A DNA stretch of 64,000 nucleotides from Microvirga lenta (GCF_020532555.1 NZ_JAJBBR010000009.1:62001-126000); one strand, 5' to 3'; counted from the stretch's first letter, positions 28,711-38,132 are shown. Notes: generated by a model not told the origin, from the letters alone. Translations and numbers: made by a program.

Positions 28711-30279
28711 TCAACCCTTCGATGCGCGCCGGGTGCGCCTGCGCTCCGGCAGGGTCTGCTCGACCGCTCGCATGTCCGCCCAAGGGTCTCGCTTCAACGA
28801 GGCAAGACGCTTGCGCAGGTTCTGAACCGTGAACCCGTTCGGCTTGAGCTTCGGCGACAGCTCCTCCCACGCCACCGGCGTGGCGATGGGCGCACCCGGG
28901 CGGGAGCGCGTCGAATAGGGCGCGACCGCAGAGGCCTCGCGGTTGTTGCGCAGATAGTCGATGAAGATCCGGCCTTCGCGTTCGCTCTTCACGGACGTGG
29001 TCGTGTAGCGGTCAGGCTCGTCGGCGGCCATGGCCTCGGCCATCTCCCGCGTGAAGGCCAGCGCGTCCTTCCACGGGGCACGCGGCGTCAGCGGTGCCAC
29101 CACATGAAGGCCCTTGCCGCCGGTCGTCTTGACGAAGCTGTCGAGACCGACGCCTTTCAGGCGCTCGCGCACCGCGCGGGCTCCTTCGATCACGAGCGGC
29201 CAATCCACCCCCTCGCCGGGGTCGAGATCGAAGATGAGGCGGTCGGGCTTTTCGAGGTCGTCGAGGGTGGCGCCCCAGACATGCATCTCCAGGACGCCGG
29301 ACTGGACGAGAGCCACGACGCCCTGGATGTCCCTGACCAGCAGGATCTCCTGCTCGCCCCCATCGTCGGGAACCATTGCCCGATGAACGGCATCGCTCAT
29401 GCCGGCCCAGGAATGGCGCTGGACGAAACACTTCTTCTGCGCGCCCGACGGGCAGCGGATCAGCGTCAGCGGACGCTCGACCAGATGCGGCAGGAGCCAC
29501 TCGGCGATGTCCACGTAGAACTCCGCCAGTTGCTGCTTGGTCAGGCCCTGCTCCTCCCACAGCACACGGTCCGGATGGGACAGGGAGATGCCGGCCACCT
29601 CCACCCGGTGATCGTCCTTGGCCTTCCTGGCGGGGGATGATCGTTCGGCGGCCTTCGGCTTCGCCTTGCTCGCGGTTTTCCTCGTCGCCTTTGCTTTCGA
29701 CGGCGACTTCGGCTTGCCCGAGATCTCCTCGATAGACCGGCCGGTTTTGACCGAGAGCGGTGCCTCCTGTAGGATGTCGGGCTCGTCCTCGCCGCGGGCG
29801 AACTCGTCCTCCGCCTTGATCAGCAACCAGGATTCCTGACGCTCGCGCGGGCGTTTTCCCATGCGGACCAGGTGCCACGAGCCATGCAGCTTCTCGCCGT
29901 TCAGGCGGAAGGTGAGGCGGCCCTTGGCATAGGCCTCCTCTGCGTCGCCCTCGGGCTCCCAGGTTCCCTGGTCCCACAAGAGGACGGTGCCGCCGCCATA
30001 CTGACCTTCGGGGATGGCGCCTTCGAAGTCGCCGTACTCGACCGGGTGGTCCTCGACATGGACAGCGAGGCGCTTCTCGCCCTTGACCAGGCTCGGACCC
30101 TTGGCGACGGCCCAGCTCTTCAGCACGCCGCCGAGCTCCAGGCGGAAATCGTAGTGCAGACGCGAAGCGTCGTGCTTCTGGACGACGAAGGCGGCCCCCG
30201 TCCGGCGGGAGGCCTTTCCCTTCGGTTCGGAGGTTTTGGTGAAATCGCGCTTGGCGCGATAGGGCGCGAGCTTTGCCAT
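28711..30279 (-). CDS. LigD-type NHEJ protein with PE and POL domains but no ligase domain
   Basis: This 522-residue protein has residues 28-160 as a complete 3'-phosphoesterase domain: His36, His42, Asp44, Arg46, His78 and Tyr82 match the known LigD catalytic set. Residues 170-224 are a Lys/Ala/Ser-rich linker. Residues 225-505 are the LigD primase/polymerase domain, with the metal-binding pair Asp351/Asp353 in IFDLDPGEG and the TTGGKGLHVV motif. The ATP-dependent ligase domain of about 300 residues with its KxDG motif, normally present in LigD, is absent, and no frameshift is visible. It would need a separate ligase for Ku-dependent break repair. Confidence 0.88.
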   Translation of the reverse strand: MAKLAPYRAKRDFTKTSEPKGKASRRTGAAFVVQKHDASRLHYDFRLELGGVLKSWAVAKGPSLVKGEKRLAVHVEDHPVEYGDFEGAIPEGQYGGGTVLLWDQGTWEPEGDAEEAYAKGRLTFRLNGEKLHGSWHLVRMGKRPRERQESWLLIKAEDEFARGEDEPDILQEAPLSVKTGRSIEEISGKPKSPSKAKATRKTASKAKPKAAERSSPARKAKDDHRVEVAGISLSHPDRVLWEEQGLTKQQLAEFYVDIAEWLLPHLVERPLTLIRCPSGAQKKCFVQRHSWAGMSDAVHRAMVPDDGGEQEILLVRDIQGVVALVQSGVLEMHVWGATLDDLEKPDRLIFDLDPGEGVDWPLVIEGARAVRERLKGVGLDSFVKTTGGKGLHVVAPLTPRAPWKDALAFTREMAEAMAADEPDRYTTTSVKSEREGRIFIDYLRNNREASAVAPYSTRSRPGAPIATPVAWEELSPKLKPNGFTVQNLRKRLASLKRDPWADMRAVEQTLPERRRTRRASKG

Positions 30280-30319
30280 GGCGCGGAGTCAAATCCGCGC
30301 CGGGCATTCGGTTCCAGGC

Positions 30320-31960
30320 TCAGGAGGCGAGCGGCTCGCCCGCGACCGGAGCCGTGCCGGGGGTGCGTTCGTGCAGGAAGGCCGCCGCGATGAGATCGCG
30401 GGTGTATTCCTCCTTCGGCCGGTCGAAGATCTCCTCGGCCGTGCCGCGCTCCACCACCTTGCCGCTCTTCATCACCATGATTTCGTCGGAGAGTGCGCGC
30501 ACCACCGCGAGATCGTGGCTGATGAAGATATAGGCCAGCCCGTGCGCCTGCTGCAGGTCGCGCAGCAGCTCGACGATCTCCTTCTGGACCGACCGGTCGA
30601 GGGCCGAGGTCGGCTCGTCGAGCACCACGAGCTTGGGATGCAGGATCATGGCACGGGCGATGGCGATGCGCTGGCGTTGGCCGCCGGAGAACTCGTGCGG
30701 GAAGCGGTTGCGCCAGGCCGGATCGAGACGGACCTCCTCGAAGGCCTGGGCGGCGCGCCGGTCACGCTCCTTCCGCGAGATGCTCGGCTCGTGCACGAGA
30801 AGGCCCTCGGTCACGATCTCGCCGGCGGTCATGCGGGGGGAAAGCGAACCGAAGGGGTCCTGGAACACGAGCTGCAGGTGGCGCCGCAAGGGCCGCATCC
30901 CGCTCCGGTCGAGGGGCATGAGGTTCCGGTCCTCGAACCGCACCGTGCCGGAGGCCGGCAGGAGCTTCAGGACGGCCCGGCCGAGCGTGGACTTGCCCGA
31001 GCCGGACTCGCCCACCACGCCGACCGTCTCGCCCGCCCGCACCGACAGGCTGACCCCGTCGACCGCGCGAAGCACATGGCTCCCGCGGCCGAACAGGCCG
31101 GACTTGAGGACGAACTGAACCTCGATGTTGCGGGCGTCCAGCACGAGGGGCGCGTTCATCGAGACCGGCTCCTTGCGTCCGGTCGGCTCGGCATCGATCA
31201 GCATCTGCGTGTAGGGATGCTTGGGTGCCGTGAAGATGTCCTGCGTGATGCCGCTCTCCACGACCTCGCCGCGCTTCATGACGTAGGTGCGGTCCGCGAA
31301 GCGGCGCACGATGCCCAGATCGTGGGTGATGAACACGATGGACATGCCGAGGCGCTTCTGCAGGTCGCCGAGCAGTTCGAGGATCTGCGCCTGCACCGTC
31401 ACGTCGAGAGCCGTGGTCGGCTCGTCGGCGATCAGCACGTCCGGGTTGTTGGCGAGCGCCATGGCGATCATCACGCGCTGGCGCTGGCCCCCCGACAGCT
31501 CATGGGGATAGGCGTCGATGCGCCGGGCCGGGTCCGGAATGCGGACGAGCTCCAGGAGCTCGATGGCCCGGGCCCGGGCCTTCGACTTGCTCAGGCCTCC
31601 ATGGGTGGTCAGGGGCAGGGCCAGCTGGTCGCCGATCCGGTAGAGGGGATCGAGGGACGTCATCGGCTCCTGGAAGATCATGGTGAGCTTGGAGCCGCGA
31701 TAGCGGTTGAGCTTGTCGGGGGAAAGCCCCACCAGCTCGTCGCCGCGATACTTCACGGAGCCTTCCGCCCAGCCGTTGGAGGCCAGGAGCCCCATGACCG
31801 ACATCATGGTCTGGCTCTTGCCCGAGCCGGATTCGCCTACGATGGCCACGGTTTCCCCGGGGTTCACATCCAGGTCGATGCCCTTCACCGCATGGAGGAT
31901 GCCGTCTCCGGTGCGGAACCGGACGTGAAGATTGCGGACCGAGAGAACGGGTTCGGCCAT
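30320..31960 (-). CDS. Oligopeptide ABC importer, fused double ATP-binding protein (OppDF-type)
   Basis: This 546-residue protein holds two complete ABC ATPases. The first has [29 protein letters not shown] and [14 protein letters not shown]. The second has [29 protein letters not shown] and [13 protein letters not shown]. The fusion resembles YejF. Each half also shows the C-terminal oligopeptide-family extension ([14 protein letters not shown]). ATG 31960 is one base after the permease stop. It energises OppBC import of peptides. Confidence 0.9.
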   Translation of the reverse strand: MAEPVLSVRNLHVRFRTGDGILHAVKGIDLDVNPGETVAIVGESGSGKSQTMMSVMGLLASNGWAEGSVKYRGDELVGLSPDKLNRYRGSKLTMIFQEPMTSLDPLYRIGDQLALPLTTHGGLSKSKARARAIELLELVRIPDPARRIDAYPHELSGGQRQRVMIAMALANNPDVLIADEPTTALDVTVQAQILELLGDLQKRLGMSIVFITHDLGIVRRFADRTYVMKRGEVVESGITQDIFTAPKHPYTQMLIDAEPTGRKEPVSMNAPLVLDARNIEVQFVLKSGLFGRGSHVLRAVDGVSLSVRAGETVGVVGESGSGKSTLGRAVLKLLPASGTVRFEDRNLMPLDRSGMRPLRRHLQLVFQDPFGSLSPRMTAGEIVTEGLLVHEPSISRKERDRRAAQAFEEVRLDPAWRNRFPHEFSGGQRQRIAIARAMILHPKLVVLDEPTSALDRSVQKEIVELLRDLQQAHGLAYIFISHDLAVVRALSDEIMVMKSGKVVERGTAEEIFDRPKEEYTRDLIAAAFLHERTPGTAPVAGEPLAS

Positions 31961-31961
31961 G

Positions 31962-33104
31962 TCAGCGGTCCTTCGGGTCGAGCGCGTCGCGCAGGCCATC
32001 GCCGATGAAGTTGAGGCAGAACAGGATCGCGACGAGCGTGATGGAGGGATAGATCAGCATCCAGGTGGCGCCCTGGATGTTCTTGGCGCCTTCCGAGATG
32101 AGGACGCCGAGGCTGGTGTTCGGCTCCTGCACGCCCAGTCCCAGGAAGGACAGGAAGCTCTCCAGCAGGATCACCTTGGGCACCAGAAGCGTCATGTAGA
32201 CGACCACCGGCCCGAGCGCGTTGGGAATCACGTGACGGCGGATGATGCCGCGCGTCTCGACCCCCAGCGCCTCGGCGGCCTGGACGTATTCCTGCCGCTT
32301 GATCGAAAGGGTCTGCCCCCGGACGATGCGGGCCATGTCGAGCCATTCGACCGCGCCGACCGCAATGAACATCAGGACGAAGTTCCGGCCGAAGAATACG
32401 ACCAGCATGATCACGAAGAAGATGAAGGGCAGGGAGTAGAGGATGTCGACGATGCGCATCATCACCAGGTCGACCCGCCCGCCCAGATAGCCGGAGGTCG
32501 CGCCGTAGATCACGCCGATGAGGATCGCCACGAAGGTGGCGAGCAGTCCGATCGCAAGCGAGATCTGCCCGGCCTTCATGGTGCGGGTGAGGAGATCGCG
32601 CCCGTTGGTGTCGGTGCCGAAGAAGAAGTATTGCCGCCGGATCGGCACGTCGACGAGGAGCCGCCGGCCCTCGTCCTGGCGCTCGACCACCTGGGCGGGG
32701 CCGAACAGGTCTGAGCGTTCGAAATAGGCCAGAAGCCTCTCGTCGATGGGGCGGCTGCTCGAACTCACGAGGGTGACATGGGCGACGTCGCCGTCGATGG
32801 CGATGTTCTCGGGCTTCGCCCTCACGCGCGAGCCGATCCGTGCGATGTTGGGCTCGATCTGGTCCGCCTTGGGATAGGCCTCCAGGCTGGCCGGGACCTT
32901 CACGTAATCCGTATAGACCCTGTCGAAGGGATGGCCGGTCACGTAGGGGCCGAAGATGCACGCGATGGCGATGAGCGCGAGCACGATGATGCTGGTGAGG
33001 GCGGCGCGGTTGCGCACGAGGCGGCCCCGGGCCTCGGCCCAGAGGGAGCGCCCGGTCACCGTGCCCTTCATGGTTTCGACGGGAAGTACAGCGCCTTGGG
33101 CCAT
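31962..33104 (-). CDS. Oligopeptide ABC importer, permease OppC-like
   Basis: This 380-residue permease has a membrane helix near residues 35-55. An unusually long periplasmic loop of about 90 residues (FDRVYTDYVKVPASLEAYPK onward) comes next. The core transmembrane region carries FFGTDTNGRDLLTRTMKAGQ and the EAA loop EYVQAAEALGVETRGIIRRH. Two starts are possible: ATG 33104 (used) or TTG 33116, which would overlap the OppB stop. It ends one base before the ATPase gene. Confidence 0.89.
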   Translation of the reverse strand: MAQGAVLPVETMKGTVTGRSLWAEARGRLVRNRAALTSIIVLALIAIACIFGPYVTGHPFDRVYTDYVKVPASLEAYPKADQIEPNIARIGSRVRAKPENIAIDGDVAHVTLVSSSSRPIDERLLAYFERSDLFGPAQVVERQDEGRRLLVDVPIRRQYFFFGTDTNGRDLLTRTMKAGQISLAIGLLATFVAILIGVIYGATSGYLGGRVDLVMMRIVDILYSLPFIFFVIMLVVFFGRNFVLMFIAVGAVEWLDMARIVRGQTLSIKRQEYVQAAEALGVETRGIIRRHVIPNALGPVVVYMTLLVPKVILLESFLSFLGLGVQEPNTSLGVLISEGAKNIQGATWMLIYPSITLVAILFCLNFIGDGLRDALDPKDR

Positions 33105-33112
33105 GGCACGTC

Positions 33113-34033
33113 TCAATCGTAGCGGATGCGCGGATCGATAAGGGCGTAGAGGATATCGACCACGAGGTTGAACAGGAGAACGAAGACGGCGACGACGACC
33201 ACGGTGCCCATGACGAGCGTGTAGTCACGGTTGAGGGCCCCTTCGACGAAGTAGCGGCCGATGCCGGGCAGGCCGAAGATGGTCTCCACCACCACGGACC
33301 CGGTCAGGAGCGCGGCGGCCGCCGGGCCGAGATAGGACACCACCGGCAGGGCCGCGCCGCGAAGGGCATGAGCCACGATCACCCGCAGGGGCAGGCCGAG
33401 GGACCGGAGGGTGCGGATGTGGTTGGAGCGCAGGTTCTCGATCATGGCCGCCCGGGTCATGCGCGCGACGACGGCGATCTGCGGCAGGGCCAGCACGATG
33501 ACCGGCAGGATGAGATTGCGGGGGCTCCCGTCGGCCCAGCCCGCCACCGGCAGCCAGGCCAGCGCAAGCCCGAACACGATCTGAAGGATGGGGGCCACGA
33601 CGAAGTTCGGAATGGTCAGGCCGAGGGCGCCCGTACCCGTCACCAGATAGTCGACGGCGCTGTTCTGGCGAAGGGCCGCGATGGCGCCGAGGGTTCCGCC
33701 GACGAGGACCGCAACGGTCAGGGCGAGGGCGCCGAGGGTTATGGAAATCGGCAGGCCGCGGGCGAAAAGCTCCGCCACGCTGAAGTCGCGCAGGATGAAG
33801 GACGGGCCGAAATCGCCCTGCATCACGGCGCTCAGGTAGAGCCAGTACTGCTCGATCAGCGGGCGGTCGAGCTGGTAGATCCGGTTCAGGTTCTCCATCA
33901 CCTTCGCCTCGAGCGGGCGCTCGAGATCGAACGGGCCGCCGGGGGCGAGCCGGATCAGGAAGAACGAGATGGTGACGATGATAAACAGCGTCGGGATCGC
34001 CGAGAGGAATCGGCGGAAGATGAAGGAGAGCAA
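33113..34033 (-). CDS. Oligopeptide ABC importer, permease OppB-like
   Basis: This 306-residue protein has the standard OppB/DppB opening MLSFIFRRFLSAIPTLFIIV. The periplasmic segment is LDRPLIEQYWLYLSAVMQGDF. The EAA loop is NHIRTLRSLGLPLRVIVAHA, followed by VVVETIFGLPGIGRYFVEGA. Length is normal. It forms the membrane channel with the OppC-like protein. A terminator-like hairpin separates it from the binding-protein gene upstream. Confidence 0.9.
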   Translation of the reverse strand: MLSFIFRRFLSAIPTLFIIVTISFFLIRLAPGGPFDLERPLEAKVMENLNRIYQLDRPLIEQYWLYLSAVMQGDFGPSFILRDFSVAELFARGLPISITLGALALTVAVLVGGTLGAIAALRQNSAVDYLVTGTGALGLTIPNFVVAPILQIVFGLALAWLPVAGWADGSPRNLILPVIVLALPQIAVVARMTRAAMIENLRSNHIRTLRSLGLPLRVIVAHALRGAALPVVSYLGPAAAALLTGSVVVETIFGLPGIGRYFVEGALNRDYTLVMGTVVVVAVFVLLFNLVVDILYALIDPRIRYD

Positions 34034-34069
34034 GGCAGGCTCCTCCCACTTGAGAACGCGTGAACGGCT

Positions 34070-34103
34070 AAAAAAATAGGGCGGCCTGCAGCACAGGCCG
34101 CCC
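34070..34103 (-). terminator. Hairpin plus T run between binding-protein and permease genes
   Basis: On the minus strand a perfect 10 bp stem, GGGCGGCCTG and CAGGCCGCCC with a 5-base loop, is followed by TATTTTTTT. It meets the full definition of an intrinsic terminator. Lying inside the operon, it should stop most transcripts after the binding protein and let a fraction into oppB. Confidence 0.85.
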
Positions 34104-34119
34104 CTTGCTCAGCGAAAAC

Positions 34120-35703
34120 TCACTGCGTCTTCGAGAGGAAGCGGGTCGGATAGACGCCGCGGGTGTTCTGCACGAAGCCCTTGATCTTCGGCGAGATCAG
34201 GTTGCTCTTGCCGTAGTACATGATCGGGATCCAGGGCATGTCCTTCATGAGGATCGCCTCGGCCTTCTTCATGATGTCGGCGCGCTTGGTCAGGTCCAAC
34301 TCCTTGGCGGCCTGCTCCAGGAGCTTGTCGAACTCCGGATTGTTGTACTTGCCGTAGTTGAAGCCCTTGTTGTCGCTCTTGAGCAGGAACAGGAAGTTGT
34401 TCGGGTCCGAATAATCGGCGATCCAGCCGTAGCGGGCGATGTCGAAGTCGCCGCCGTCGCGCAGATGGGCGAAGTGGGTCTTGCCGTCCGTGTTGATGAA
34501 GGACGTCTCGACGCCGATCTGCTTCCACTGGTCGGCGATGGCGATGACGCTGTTGCGGTTGTTGTCCGTGGTGTTGTAGCGGATCTGGACCTTCAGCGGC
34601 TTGCTCTCGTCGAACCCGGCTTCCTTGAGGAGGGCCTTGGCCTTGTCCTCACGGTCGATGGGGGACACGTCCTTGTAGTCCATGTAGGCGGGCTGGCTGT
34701 AATTGCCCACGCCCGGCGGCATGAACGAATAACCCGGCTGCATCGTCTCGCCCCAGATCTCGCTCGCGATGAACTCGCGGTCGATCGCCATGGAGAGGGC
34801 CTGGCGCACGCGCACGTCGTTGAAGGGAGCCTTCGACGAATTCGTCACGAGATACCACGTGCCGAGATACGGGCCGAGCTTGACCTGATCCTTGAAGCGC
34901 TCCTTGAGCGACTTGATCTGGTCCGCAGGAAGCTCGTCCATCGAGTCCAGCTCGCCCGCCTCGTAACGGCGCACGGCCGCGGCGAGATCCGGATGCGGAA
35001 TGACGTTGACCGTGTCGATCTGGACGTCCTTCGCGCCGTGATAGTGCTCGTTCTTCGTGAGCTTGATGTGCGAGTTCGGCACGAACTCGGCGAGCTTGTA
35101 GGCGCCGTTCGTCACCATGTTGCCCGGCTTTACGAAGTCCTTGCCGAACTTCTCGACGGAGGCCTGATGAACGGGAAGGCTGGTCTGGTGGGTGAGAAGC
35201 TCGATGAAGTAGGGGGTCGGCTGCTCCAGGGTGATCTCGACGGTCTTGTCGTCGATGGCCTTGACGCCGAGTTCCTCGACCTTGGCCTGGCCCTTGTTGA
35301 TCTTCTCGGCATTCTTGATCGGGTACAGGATGTTCGCGTATTTCGCGCCCGTCTCCGGATTCATGATGCGGCGGTAGGAATAGACGAAGTCCGAAGCCTT
35401 CACCGGATCGCCGTTCGACCACTTGAGACCGTCGCGCAGGGTGAAGCGGTAGGTCGTGCCGTCGTCGCTGACTTCCCACTTCGCGGCTTGGCCGGGCACG
35501 GCCTCGCCCTTGGCGTTGTAGGTCACGAGACCTTCGAGCAGGTCGCGCAGGATGTGGGCTTCCTGCACGGTCGAGGTCTTGTGGGTGTCGAGAGTCTCGG
35601 GCTCGCCGGTGTTACCGCGATTATAGACGACTTCAGCCGAAGCGGCGCCCATGAGGGCTGCCGTTGCGACGGCTGCCAGAGCCGTGCGTTTCAACCAGGA
35701 CAT
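34120..35703 (-). CDS. Oligopeptide ABC importer, periplasmic binding protein (OppA-like)
   Basis: This 527-residue protein has a signal peptide ending GAASA (about residue 23). The mature start is EVVYNRGNTGEPETLDTHKT. SBP_bac_5 family segments are LRDGLKWSNGDPVKASDFVY, PGNMVTNGAYKLAEFVPNSH and RQALSMAIDREFIASEIWG. It resembles OppA/MppA more than DppA. It delivers peptides to OppBC. It is the first gene of the minus-strand operon; the 150 bp in front contains a GTTGTT-CA-AACAAC palindrome. Confidence 0.9.
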   Translation of the reverse strand: MSWLKRTALAAVATAALMGAASAEVVYNRGNTGEPETLDTHKTSTVQEAHILRDLLEGLVTYNAKGEAVPGQAAKWEVSDDGTTYRFTLRDGLKWSNGDPVKASDFVYSYRRIMNPETGAKYANILYPIKNAEKINKGQAKVEELGVKAIDDKTVEITLEQPTPYFIELLTHQTSLPVHQASVEKFGKDFVKPGNMVTNGAYKLAEFVPNSHIKLTKNEHYHGAKDVQIDTVNVIPHPDLAAAVRRYEAGELDSMDELPADQIKSLKERFKDQVKLGPYLGTWYLVTNSSKAPFNDVRVRQALSMAIDREFIASEIWGETMQPGYSFMPPGVGNYSQPAYMDYKDVSPIDREDKAKALLKEAGFDESKPLKVQIRYNTTDNNRNSVIAIADQWKQIGVETSFINTDGKTHFAHLRDGGDFDIARYGWIADYSDPNNFLFLLKSDNKGFNYGKYNNPEFDKLLEQAAKELDLTKRADIMKKAEAILMKDMPWIPIMYYGKSNLISPKIKGFVQNTRGVYPTRFLSKTQ

Positions 35704-35781
35704 TGACGCGTTCCCTTTACTGTTATTCCTAGGTTTCGAATTGTTTCGGCTTCAACCATCAGGCGAAACCTTATCCCATTT

Positions 35782-35795
35782 GTTGTTCAAACAAC
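35782..35795. promoter_or_regulatory. Palindrome in the oppA upstream region
   Basis: GTTGTTCAAACAAC is a perfect 6-2-6 inverted repeat, 78 bases upstream of the oppA start codon. It lies in the only AT-rich stretch of the gap. It could be an operator or overlap the promoter. No factor is suggested by sequence. Confidence 0.4.
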
Positions 35796-35855
35796 TGTTC
35801 ATGTCCAGTACTATTCAATCGGCTGGACGAACGGGGGAGCGAGGTGCCCGGGGCC

Positions 35856-36290
35856 CTAGGCTCCGGTATCGAAGATCAGGCCCGCGGCCTCGATTCCGGC
35901 TGTCGCGGCGATCTCGTCGTTGTCCGAGGTGTCGCCCGAAACGCCGACCGCCCCGAGAATATTCCCCTGTGAATCCTTGATCAGGACACCGCCGGGCACC
36001 GGCACGAGCAGGTTGCCGGTCGCGTGGGTTACTCCGGCGATGAAATGGGGGCGGTCCACCGCCATCTTGTGCAGGGCCCGCGAGCCCAGGCCGACGGCCA
36101 GGGCGCCATAGGCCTTGCCCATGGCGATCTCGGCCCGCTTGAGGCTGGTGCCGTCCTCCGACAGGAGGGCCTTCACGGCGCCGCGGGCGTCGTAGACGAC
36201 CACCGACAGGGGCTTGAAGCCCTTCTCCCGGCCGGCCCTGAGGGTGGCGTCGGCAATGGCTTGAGCGGTTTCCAGAGCAAGTTCGGACAA
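35856..36290 (-). CDS. GlcG/HbpS family protein
   Basis: This 144-residue small soluble protein has the family pattern LSVVVYDARGAVKALLSEDG, KAYGALAVGLGSRAL, GGVLIKDSQGNILGAVGVSG, and a C-terminal DNDEIAATAGIEAAG. GlcG/HbpS proteins include heme-binding sensors and proteins of unknown function in oxidation operons. It lies 49 bases downstream of the urate hydroxylase gene on the same strand, so it is probably co-transcribed. A role with heme or redox control of PuuD is inference. Confidence 0.83.
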   Translation of the reverse strand: MSELALETAQAIADATLRAGREKGFKPLSVVVYDARGAVKALLSEDGTSLKRAEIAMGKAYGALAVGLGSRALHKMAVDRPHFIAGVTHATGNLLVPVPGGVLIKDSQGNILGAVGVSGDTSDNDEIAATAGIEAAGLIFDTGA

Positions 36291-36339
36291 TCCGATCCCC
36301 TTTTGTTTCAGTGGGTTATAGAGCAGCGTTTCAGGCCGC

Positions 36340-37566
36340 CTAGCGAGAGGCGGCGTCTTTCTGCGCGAGCCAGGCCGCCACGACCTTGCGCTCGTCCAGG
36401 GTCATTTCGGTGATGTTGTTGGGCGGCATCGCGTGGGTCAGCACGCTCTGGACCCGGATGAGCTCCGCATGGCGGGCGATCTCCTCCGGGGTGTCGAGGC
36501 GCACGCCCTTGGGGGCGACCGGAATGCCCTCCCAGACCGGCTCCGCCGCATGGCACATGGAGCAGCGGGACTGGATCGTGAGGACGGCCTCGTCGAAGGA
36601 GGCCGTCATCGCGGCGGGGGAGGCCTCGGTAGGACCTTCCGCCATGTTGGCCTCTCCCGGCTTGCCGATAATGGAGAGCCAGACCGCCAGGGCGATGCAG
36701 GCGGCGGCCACGCCCCAGCTCCACCAGGGCGAGCCCTTGTCCGCATGGCGGGAATTGTAGAAGTGCCGCACCACCGCTCCCGCGATCACCACGAGGCCGA
36801 TGATGGCGACCGCGTAGCGGGACGACCAGGCCAGCGGATAATGATTCGAGAGCATCAGGAAGATGACCGGCAGCGTCAGGTAGTTGTTGTGCGTCGAGCG
36901 CAGCTTGGCTTCCTTGCCGAGCCTCGGATCGGGGGAGCGACCGGCCAGCAGGTCCGCCACCACCTTCTTCTGGTTGGGAATGATGACGAAGAAGACGCTG
37001 GCCGACATCCAGGTCGCGATCATGGCCCCCGTATGGAGGAAGGCGGCGCGCCCGTTGAAGACCTGCGTGAACGCGAAGGCCGCCGCCAGGATGTAGACGA
37101 AGAGCACCACGCCGAGGGCGACCCCGTTCTTCCCGAGGGGCGACCGGCACAAGCCTTCATAGACGAGCCAGCTGAGAAGAATGCCGCCGATGCCGATGGC
37201 CGCGGCCTGCCAGGGCTCGAGCGCCCGGACGGCCGGGTCGATGGTGTAGAGATCCGCGTGGAGATAGTAGATCCAGACGATCAGGAAGAAGCCGCTGATC
37301 CAGGTGGAATAGCTCTCCCACTTGAACCAGGTCAGCTCCTTCGGCATCTCGGGCGGGGCCACGAAATACTTGCGCATGTTGTAGAAGCCGCCGCCGTGGA
37401 CCTGCCAGGCCTCGCCCCCCACGCCCTGGGGCAGTCCTTCTCTCTTCTTAAGGCTGAGATCCAGGTGGATGAAATAGAAGGACGATCCGATCCAGGCAAT
37501 CGCGGTAATGACATGGATCCAGCGGAGGATCTGGCTGATCCATTCGGAAATCTGCGGGTCGATCAT
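36340..37566 (-). CDS. puuD: Urate hydroxylase PuuD, membrane enzyme with cytochrome c tail
   Basis: PuuD oxidises urate to 5-hydroxyisourate at the membrane. This 408-residue form has about eight hydrophobic helices (opening ISEWISQILRWIHVITAIAW, then WIGSSFYFIHLDLSLKKREG). The C-terminal cytochrome c domain has CSMCH and a downstream MPPNNITEM that can supply the axial Met. Electrons therefore leave to the respiratory chain without H2O2. ATG 37566 is preferred; ATG 37593 would add nine residues. It is divergent from uraH, which takes its product. Confidence 0.9.
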   Translation of the reverse strand: MIDPQISEWISQILRWIHVITAIAWIGSSFYFIHLDLSLKKREGLPQGVGGEAWQVHGGGFYNMRKYFVAPPEMPKELTWFKWESYSTWISGFFLIVWIYYLHADLYTIDPAVRALEPWQAAAIGIGGILLSWLVYEGLCRSPLGKNGVALGVVLFVYILAAAFAFTQVFNGRAAFLHTGAMIATWMSASVFFVIIPNQKKVVADLLAGRSPDPRLGKEAKLRSTHNNYLTLPVIFLMLSNHYPLAWSSRYAVAIIGLVVIAGAVVRHFYNSRHADKGSPWWSWGVAAACIALAVWLSIIGKPGEANMAEGPTEASPAAMTASFDEAVLTIQSRCSMCHAAEPVWEGIPVAPKGVRLDTPEEIARHAELIRVQSVLTHAMPPNNITEMTLDERKVVAAWLAQKDAASR

Positions 37567-37593
37567 GCGGCCACTTGTAATGATAGGGAACAT

Positions 37594-37772
37594 CTAGCCT
37601 AGGGCGGCACCGCCGAATGCGAAAGGCCCGGCTGCGGGCTTTTTCAACAGGTTCCCTCACGGGGAATCCTCGGGTTCGTCCTCGGCCCGAGCGGCGGCGT
37701 CTTGACGGCGGTACGCCGCATCGAAAAGCTCTGCCGGTCCGATCGTTCTCCCCCGCTGCTTTCGAGGTTCCC
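37594..37772. promoter_or_regulatory. Divergent puuD/uraH control region
   Basis: This 179 bp region should hold the promoters of both arms of the uricolysis block. On the plus strand AAAGGCCCG-GCTG-CGGGCTTTTT (37622-37644) forms a bulged hairpin with a T run ahead of uraH, resembling an attenuator. No clear sigma-54 or sigma-70 box is seen. Confidence 0.4.
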
Positions 37773-38126
37773 ATGGGCCGCCTGTCCACCCACGTTCTGG
37801 ATACAGCCAACGGCAAGCCCGCCAAGGGCCTGGAGATCGAGCTCTTCGCCATCGACGGCGAGCGGCGGCGTTCGATCCTGCGCACGCGCACCAATGACGA
37901 CGGCCGCACGGACGGGCCGCTCATGAGCGGCGAGACCTTCCACACGGGCACCTACGAACTCGTCTTTCACGTGGGCGCCTATTTCCGGTCCATCGGCACG
38001 GCCACCGCCGATCCGCCGTTCCTGGACGTCGTGCCCATCCGCTTTTCCATCGCCGAGCCGCTCGGGCACTACCACGTGCCGCTCCTCGTCTCGCCTTGGA
38101 GCTATTCCACCTATCGAGGAAGCTGA
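37773..38126 (+). CDS. uraH: 5-hydroxyisourate hydrolase (transthyretin-like)
   Basis: This 117-residue enzyme hydrolyses 5-hydroxyisourate to OHCU. It opens [20 protein letters not shown] (family motif with catalytic His), contains [19 protein letters not shown] [14 protein letters not shown], and ends in the signature YRGS, the diagnostic C-terminal tetrapeptide. It has no signal peptide and is cytoplasmic. It lies six bases upstream of the puuE-uraD fusion and is translationally close to it. Confidence 0.94.
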   Translation: MGRLSTHVLDTANGKPAKGLEIELFAIDGERRRSILRTRTNDDGRTDGPLMSGETFHTGTYELVFHVGAYFRSIGTATADPPFLDVVPIRFSIAEPLGHYHVPLLVSPWSYSTYRGS

Positions 38127-38132
38127 TCGACC

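Noticed and set aside
30278..32008. 576-codon plus-strand frame opposite the double ATPase
   Set aside because: The minus-strand frame has all ABC motifs twice; the plus frame is a shadow.
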